Position numbers and translations under genes: made by a program. From contig CAZMSZ010000250.1 in assembly GCA_964569055.1 (NCBI GenBank), positions 1-11,417 on the forward strand: DNA of 11,417 nt. Direction: 5' to 3'. The DNA is from JAWLGW01 sp964569055. GTDB taxonomy: Bacteria > Planctomycetota > J058. Positions 7,768 to 11,417 of this stretch are shown piece after piece; within the stretch, counting starts at the first letter, position 1, and the number at the start of each line of letters is the position of its first letter. Under the pieces are notes generated by a model. It did no database searches, was not told where the DNA came from, and saw only the letters and a program-made list of their open reading frames with translations.

Positions 7768-8364
7768 TTACAGGTTGGCGAGCACGGACACCAGCAGCAC
7801 GAACGTGATCCAGATCAAGGCGCAGATCGTCGCCAGACGCACGATCCGCCGCTCCCGCTCGACGTCGAGCGCAGGCCGGAGCGACGCGGTCGCGCGCGCG
7901 GCTGCGTGCGCCCGCCGGATCGCGTCGAGGCGCTCGGGCTCGAGCCGATGCGCGAGCGCGGCGACCGCCTCCGCCGCCCGGGCGGCCAGCTCGTAGTCGC
8001 GATCCTGGAGCGCTTGGTCGCGCTCCTCCAGCAAGCTCCGCAGGCGCTGCTCGGCGTCGCCGGGTCGCCGAGCGTGGTCGCGCACGAACGAGCGCGCGCG
8101 CTGCGCCAAGCGCTCGCGGATCGCGCGCCGCGCGGGCGACTCGCGCCGCGGCGCACGCCGCTCCTCCTCCTGGTGCCCCGCGACCTCGAGCGTGCGCTCG
8201 CAGCCGAGCACCGTGCAGCGACCGAGCTCGAGGGCGCACTCGACGTGGTGCTCGGTCGCGCAGCTCGGGCAGGTGATCCGGGCGCCCCCCTCGCCGAGGA
8301 GGTCGTGGCAGTAGGGGCAGCGCTCGACGGCGCCCGCCCGCAGGCGTGCGGATACCAGCTCCAC
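7768..8364 (-). CDS. RING-like (treble-clef) zinc-finger protein with C-terminal membrane anchor
   Basis: This reads as 198 residues from GTG 8364 to TAA 7768-7770. The N-terminal finger has CPYC (Cys16, Cys19), CPSC (Cys32, Cys35), EHHVEC (His39, His40, Cys43), then Cys50 and Cys55. This Cys/His spacing matches prokaryotic RING/FYVE-type treble-clef domains that bind two zinc ions. Residues about 58-170 are Arg/Glu/Ala-rich and helical, probably coiled coil (SLLEERDQALQDRDYEL). Residues about 173-198 form one transmembrane helix at the very end. The protein should be tail-anchored with its finger in the cytosol. No ubiquitin, E1 or E2 gene is visible, so E3 activity is not claimed; a protein-protein scaffold is as likely. 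The frame stays open upstream, but that part crosses a GC hairpin and looks non-coding. No clear ribosome site precedes the GTG, so the start is moderately sure. Confidence 0.83.
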   Translation of the reverse strand: MELVSARLRAGAVERCPYCHDLLGEGGARITCPSCATEHHVECALELGRCTVLGCERTLEVAGHQEEERRAPRRESPARRAIRERLAQRARSFVRDHARRPGDAEQRLRSLLEERDQALQDRDYELAARAAEAVAALAHRLEPERLDAIRRAHAAARATASLRPALDVERERRIVRLATICALIWITFVLLVSVLANL

Positions 8365-8401
8365 GCCCGGATCGTGGCACCGCGCCGGGGCGCCGGCAAG
8401 C

Positions 8402-8433
8402 GGGCGCCGGGCGCCGGAGCGCGCCCGGCGCCC
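8402..8433. promoter_or_regulatory. Perfect 13-bp inverted repeat between divergent RING-like and helicase genes
   Basis: GGGCGCCGGGCGC (8402-8414) and its exact complement GCGCCCGGCGCCC (8421-8433) flank a 6-nt loop. It lies 37 bp upstream of the RING-like gene start and about 200 bp upstream of the helicase. The all-GC arms would form a very stable hairpin in RNA of either strand. It could be an operator, a 5'-leader structure or a chance product of GC richness. The rest of the 268-bp intergenic stretch shows no convincing -35/-10 pair or ORF. Confidence 0.45.
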
Positions 8434-8621
8434 GGTCCCCGCGCGCCGGGGTGACGGGAGGCTGCGATAGACTGAACGGCGACAGGGTCGAACGATCGCG
8501 AGGTCGGGTGGGCCGGGTTCGCACGACGTTCCGCAGGGTCGCCTTCCCGCCGGGGTCGCCGTCCTCCGCCGGGCGACGCGCCGTGACCCACGTCCCCCGA
8601 GCCGCCCCAGCGCCGCACCGC

Positions 8622-8626
8622 GAGGT
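8622..8626 (+). promoter_or_regulatory. Ribosome binding site deciding the TTG start of the helicase
   Basis: GAGGT lies 6 nt before TTG 8633. It supports the TTG over the first in-frame ATG at 8684, which would cut into the DRFQREAMAAIE (Q-motif-like) segment at residues 11-22. Confidence 0.6.
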
Positions 8627-8632
8627 CGACCG

Positions 8633-11278
8633 TTGAAGTCCACGTACGAAGGCCTGGTGCTCGACCGCTTCCAGCGGGAGGCGATGGCCGCGATCGAGCG
8701 CGAGGAGGACGTGGTGGTGGCGGCGCCGACCGGCGCGGGCAAGACGCTGATCGCGCACTTCGCGATCGAGCGCGCGCTCGCGGCGGGCAAGCGCGCGGTC
8801 TACACCGCCCCGATCAAGGCGCTCTCCAACCAGAAGTTCCGCGACCTGTCCGAGGCGTTCCCGGGGCAGGTCGGGATCAGCACGGGCGACGTCTCGATCA
8901 ACGCCGGGGCCCCGGTGGTGATCATGACCACCGAGATCTTCCGCAACACGATCTTCGAGGACCCGGCGCGGATCGCCGAGATCGGCTGGGTGATCTTCGA
9001 CGAGGTCCACTACCTCGACGACCCCGAGCGCGGCACGGTGTGGGAGGAGTCGCTGATCTTCGCGCCGCGCGGTGTGCGGGTGCTGGCGCTCTCGGCCACG
9101 GTCTCCAACCTCGATGAGTTCGCCGCCTGGATCCGCGAGGTGCGCGAGTCGACGGTGCAGGTGGTGCTCGAGCAGCGCCGTCCGGTGCCGCTCGAGGTGT
9201 TCGTGTGCTCGACCGAGGGCGGCGACGTGCGCCCGCTCGAGCAGATGCGGGAGGTGCGGCTGGGGCGGGCGGCGTTCAAGCAGCGCTCGCGCGAGCGGCA
9301 GCGGGACCTGCGCAGCTACTACGAGCGGGCGCAGGAGAAGCTGGTCGAGCGGGTGGCCGAGCGCGAGGAGCTGCCGCTGTTGTTCTTCCTGTTCTCGCGC
9401 GCGGCCTGCGAGCGGCTGGCGGTCGCGGTGGGCGGGCGGCACGACTTCATGCCCTCGGCCGAGGCGGCGCGCGCGGCGGCGGACGACTTCATGCGCCTCG
9501 CGGCGGCGTTCGAGCTCGACCTGAGCGACCCCGAGATCGCGCAGGTGCGCCGGCTGATCGAGCGCGGGATCGCGTATCACCACGCCGGGATCCTCCCCGC
9601 GCTCAAGGAGGTGATCGAGCGGCTGTTCACCGACGGGCACGTGCGGCTGCTGTGCGCCACCGAGACGTTCGCGCTCGGGGTCAACATGCCGGCCCGCTCG
9701 GTGGCGTTCGAGGGGCTGATGCGCTGGGACGGCAAGGCGCGCGTCCCGCTCAAGACCCGCGAGTACCAGCAAATGGCCGGGCGCGCCGGCCGGCGCGGGA
9801 TCGACACCAGCGGCTCGGTGTTCCTCCTGTTCGACCCGTTCCGCGACGACCGCCGCATGTTCTTGCAGACGGTGAACGGCCGGGTGGAGCCGGTGGCGAG
9901 CCAGTTCAACCTGTCGTACGGGACGCTGCTCAACCTGTATCAACGGCTGGGCGAGGAGCTGTACGAGGCTTGCGCCCGCTCGTTCGCGAACTTCCGCGCC
10001 AAGCGCCGGCAGGGCGCCGCGGTCGGCGCCGGGATCGCCGCCGGCGGCGAGGCGGGCGCCCCGCGCGCGAGCGGCGGGGTGGTGCGCGGGCCGGCGCGGG
10101 GGCGCGGCGAGGGGCCGCCGCCGGTGCGGGTGGAGCGGCGCGGCGTCCACCGCGACGAGGACGACTTCGCGGAGCGCGGCCACAAGCGCGGCTACAACCG
10201 CGGCCGGCGCGGGCGGCGGGCGGCGGAGCGGGCCGAGGAGGGGCAGCACCCCGGGCGCGGTCCGAGCGAGCGGCACGCCCGGGCCGGCGCTGAGCGCGAG
10301 GAGCGGCGCGGCGGACGCTCCGGCCAGTTCGAGCGCGGGCCGCGGCGCGGCGGACGCCCCGGCCGGTTCGAGCGCGAGGAGCGGCGCGGCGGGCGCCCCG
10401 GCCGGTTCGAGCGCGAGGAGCGCGACGAGCGCGGCGCCGGGCGCGAGCGCGCGAACGCGCCCACGTCGGCCGCGCCCGCGCCCCGGGCGGGGGGCGGCCG
10501 CTACGCGGACATCGTCGAGCAGGTCCGGCTCAAGATGGGCGTGCTCGCCGAGCTGGGCTACATCGACTCCCAGGGCCAGATCACCGAGCGCGGCCGGTTC
10601 GCCATGCAGGTGTTCGGCCACGAGCTCGAGATCGCCGAGCTGGTGTGGAGCAAGGCGCTCGACGGCCTCACCGCGGGCCAGATCGCGGTCATGATGGCGG
10701 CGGTGGTGTTCGAGGCGCGCAAGGGCGTCTACTACGGCGGCGGCGACCCCAAGCGCCTGGTGGGCAAGCAGGCCTATCGCCTCGCCCACCGCGCCGTCGG
10801 CTCGCTGGTCGCGCTCGAGGTCGAGCGCGGCGTGCGCGCCCCGAGCAAGCTCCTCGACTGGGACCTGTCGGGCGTGGTGGCGGCCTGGGTCGACGGCGCC
10901 GAGTTCGCCGAGCTGCGCGAGCTGACCGACGCCTCCGACGGCGACGTGGTGCGCGCGCTGCGCCAGACGATCCAGGCCCTGCGCCTGACCCGCAAGCCGC
11001 TCCGCGCCATGGGCCGCGCCGACCTGGCCGCCAAGGTCCGCGCCGCGCAGCGCCTCCTCAAGCGCGGCCTGGTCGACGCCGAGTGGCAGCTCCGCAAGAG
11101 CGCCGAGCTCGAGGGCGAGGAGGAGCTCGACTGGCACGACGAGCTCGACGAGGAGGAGGCCGCGGTCGAGGCGGCCGCCCGCGAGGCGGGCGAGGCCCCC
11201 GGCGAGGCGCCCTCCGAGACCCGCCCGCCCGAGCGCGACCCCGACTGGGACCCGGGCTTCAGCGAGGGGATCCTGTAG
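8633..11278 (+). CDS. Ski2/Mtr4-like DExH-box RNA helicase with RGG-type insert and DSHCT-like C-terminus
   Basis: This 881-residue protein starts at TTG 8633 and ends at TAG 11276-11278. The helicase core is complete: FQREAMAAIE (Q-like, 13-22), Walker A APTGAGKT (31-38), APIKALSNQK (Ia), DEVH (123-126), SAT (154-156), TETFALGVNMP (343-353) and QQMAGRAGRRG (379-389). EPVASQFNLSYGTLLNLY (419-436) is typical of Ski2-like proteins. After about residue 625 comes a winged-helix/ratchet region and a DSHCT-like end (ELTDASDGDVVRALRQTIQ, 763-781). The family unwinds structured RNA with ATP in the cytosol, in exosome-type decay in eukaryotes; bacterial partners are poorly known. Residues about 460-622 are a Gly/Arg-rich, disordered insert with three 13-residue repeats. 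The last 55 residues are strongly acidic. It is divergent from the RING-like gene; no operon partner on its strand is visible. Confidence 0.95.
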   Translation: MKSTYEGLVLDRFQREAMAAIEREEDVVVAAPTGAGKTLIAHFAIERALAAGKRAVYTAPIKALSNQKFRDLSEAFPGQVGISTGDVSINAGAPVVIMTTEIFRNTIFEDPARIAEIGWVIFDEVHYLDDPERGTVWEESLIFAPRGVRVLALSATVSNLDEFAAWIREVRESTVQVVLEQRRPVPLEVFVCSTEGGDVRPLEQMREVRLGRAAFKQRSRERQRDLRSYYERAQEKLVERVAEREELPLLFFLFSRAACERLAVAVGGRHDFMPSAEAARAAADDFMRLAAAFELDLSDPEIAQVRRLIERGIAYHHAGILPALKEVIERLFTDGHVRLLCATETFALGVNMPARSVAFEGLMRWDGKARVPLKTREYQQMAGRAGRRGIDTSGSVFLLFDPFRDDRRMFLQTVNGRVEPVASQFNLSYGTLLNLYQRLGEELYEACARSFANFRAKRRQGAAVGAGIAAGGEAGAPRASGGVVRGPARGRGEGPPPVRVERRGVHRDEDDFAERGHKRGYNRGRRGRRAAERAEEGQHPGRGPSERHARAGAEREERRGGRSGQFERGPRRGGRPGRFEREERRGGRPGRFEREERDERGAGRERANAPTSAAPAPRAGGGRYADIVEQVRLKMGVLAELGYIDSQGQITERGRFAMQVFGHELEIAELVWSKALDGLTAGQIAVMMAAVVFEARKGVYYGGGDPKRLVGKQAYRLAHRAVGSLVALEVERGVRAPSKLLDWDLSGVVAAWVDGAEFAELRELTDASDGDVVRALRQTIQALRLTRKPLRAMGRADLAAKVRAAQRLLKRGLVDAEWQLRKSAELEGEEELDWHDELDEEEAAVEAAAREAGEAPGEAPSETRPPERDPDWDPGFSEGIL
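10301..10417 (+). repeat. Three 39-bp tandem repeats coding an RGG-type linker in the helicase
   Basis: Units 10301-10339, 10340-10378 and 10379-10417 encode 13-residue copies at residues 557-595: ERRGGRSGQFERG, PRRGGRPGRFERE and ERRGGRPGRFERE. The last two are almost identical in DNA. RGG/RG-rich segments commonly bind RNA without fixed structure; here they extend a basic linker inside the helicase. Confidence 0.9.
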
Positions 11279-11303
11279 CGCCGGGATCGCTGCGCGACGC
11301 GCC

Positions 11304-11366
11304 TCAGCGCCGCGCGGCGAACGTGGCCTCGGTCGCGGCGAGCAGGCTCGCCTCGGGCTCGCTCAC
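11304..11366 (-). CDS. Possible 20-residue ORF or end of a frameshifted gene
   Basis: GTG 11366 opens a short minus-strand frame that ends at TGA 11304-11306 and encodes VSEPEASLLAATEATFAARR. GGAG lies 5 nt before the GTG, and the GTG overlaps the TGA of the frame upstream (GTGA), a typical sign of translational coupling. All third positions are G or C. It is too short to name and may be chance, or the tail of a longer gene disrupted by a frameshift. Confidence 0.25.
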   Translation of the reverse strand: MSEPEASLLAATEATFAARR

Positions 11367-11416
11367 GACGGCTCCGTCGCGTCGCCTCCTGGGGGCTGCT
11401 CGGCGAGGATCGCCCC
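11363..11416 (-). CDS. Probable C-terminal end of a minus-strand gene entering from the right
   Basis: The minus strand from the right edge reads GAILAEQPPGGDATEPS and then TGA (11363-11365). Composition resembles a normal protein C-terminus rather than the Arg-rich readings of the other frames. Only 17 codons are visible, so no function can be given. It would be convergent with the helicase gene. Confidence 0.35.
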   Translation of the reverse strand, partial: GAILAEQPPGGDATEPS

Positions 11417-11417
11417 G

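Noticed and set aside
8451..8473. GTGACG and TAGACT as a -35/-10 pair for the helicase
   Set aside because: The spacer is only 11 nt, too short for a standard promoter, and each box matches just four of six positions.
7700..11137. Long minus-strand open frame through the helicase and the RING-like gene
   Set aside because: Only its last 55 codons (7532-7699) look like a real protein, with their own ATG and GGAGG site. The rest is antisense to a helicase with complete motifs.

Overview
This is a very GC-rich window (about 70% or more by eye). It holds one giant cell-surface protein gene, an assembly gap, a truncated lipoprotein hydrolase, three small membrane-linked proteins and a large Ski2-type RNA helicase. 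Lipoprotein signals, a haemagglutinin-like beta-helix/DUF11 surface protein with a Cys-containing C-terminal sorting-like tail, and a bacterial Ski2/DSHCT helicase suggest a high-GC diderm from an environmental or metagenome assembly. Planctomycetota or Myxococcota are the best guesses, and the sequence alone does not decide between them. No rRNA, tRNA, transposase, phage gene or CRISPR array was seen.

Layout: (1) 2-5569, minus strand: a protein of at least 1856 residues that fills the left half and runs off the left edge. It reads as signal peptide, beta-helix, 12 propeller-like or beta repeats, haemagglutinin-like beta region, IPT/TIG-like domain, four DUF11 repeats of exactly 123 residues, then Cys plus hydrophobic segment. 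Very long open frames on the opposite strand and in other frames cover the same DNA, but they are arginine-rich shadows of this gene. (2) 5609-5708: exactly 100 N, so the two flanks may not be true neighbours. (3) 5709-6932, minus: an alpha/beta hydrolase lipoprotein with a visible Ser-Asp-His triad, cut by the gap. (4) 7118-7429, plus: a small His-rich lipoprotein-like membrane protein, divergent from the hydrolase. (5) 7532-7699 and 7768-8364, both minus: a tiny CxxC/TM protein and a RING-like (treble-clef) zinc-finger protein with a C-terminal membrane anchor. They have the same plan and are probably co-transcribed. (6) 8633-11278, plus: a Ski2/Mtr4-like DExH helicase with a TTG start, divergent from the RING gene across 268 bp that carry a perfect 13-bp inverted repeat. 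(7) 11279-11417: probable ends of minus-strand coding sequence at the right edge.

No single pathway links all the genes. The best candidates for something under-described are the pair of zinc-finger/tail-anchor proteins, the RGG-type repeat insert in the helicase, and the architecture of the giant surface protein.
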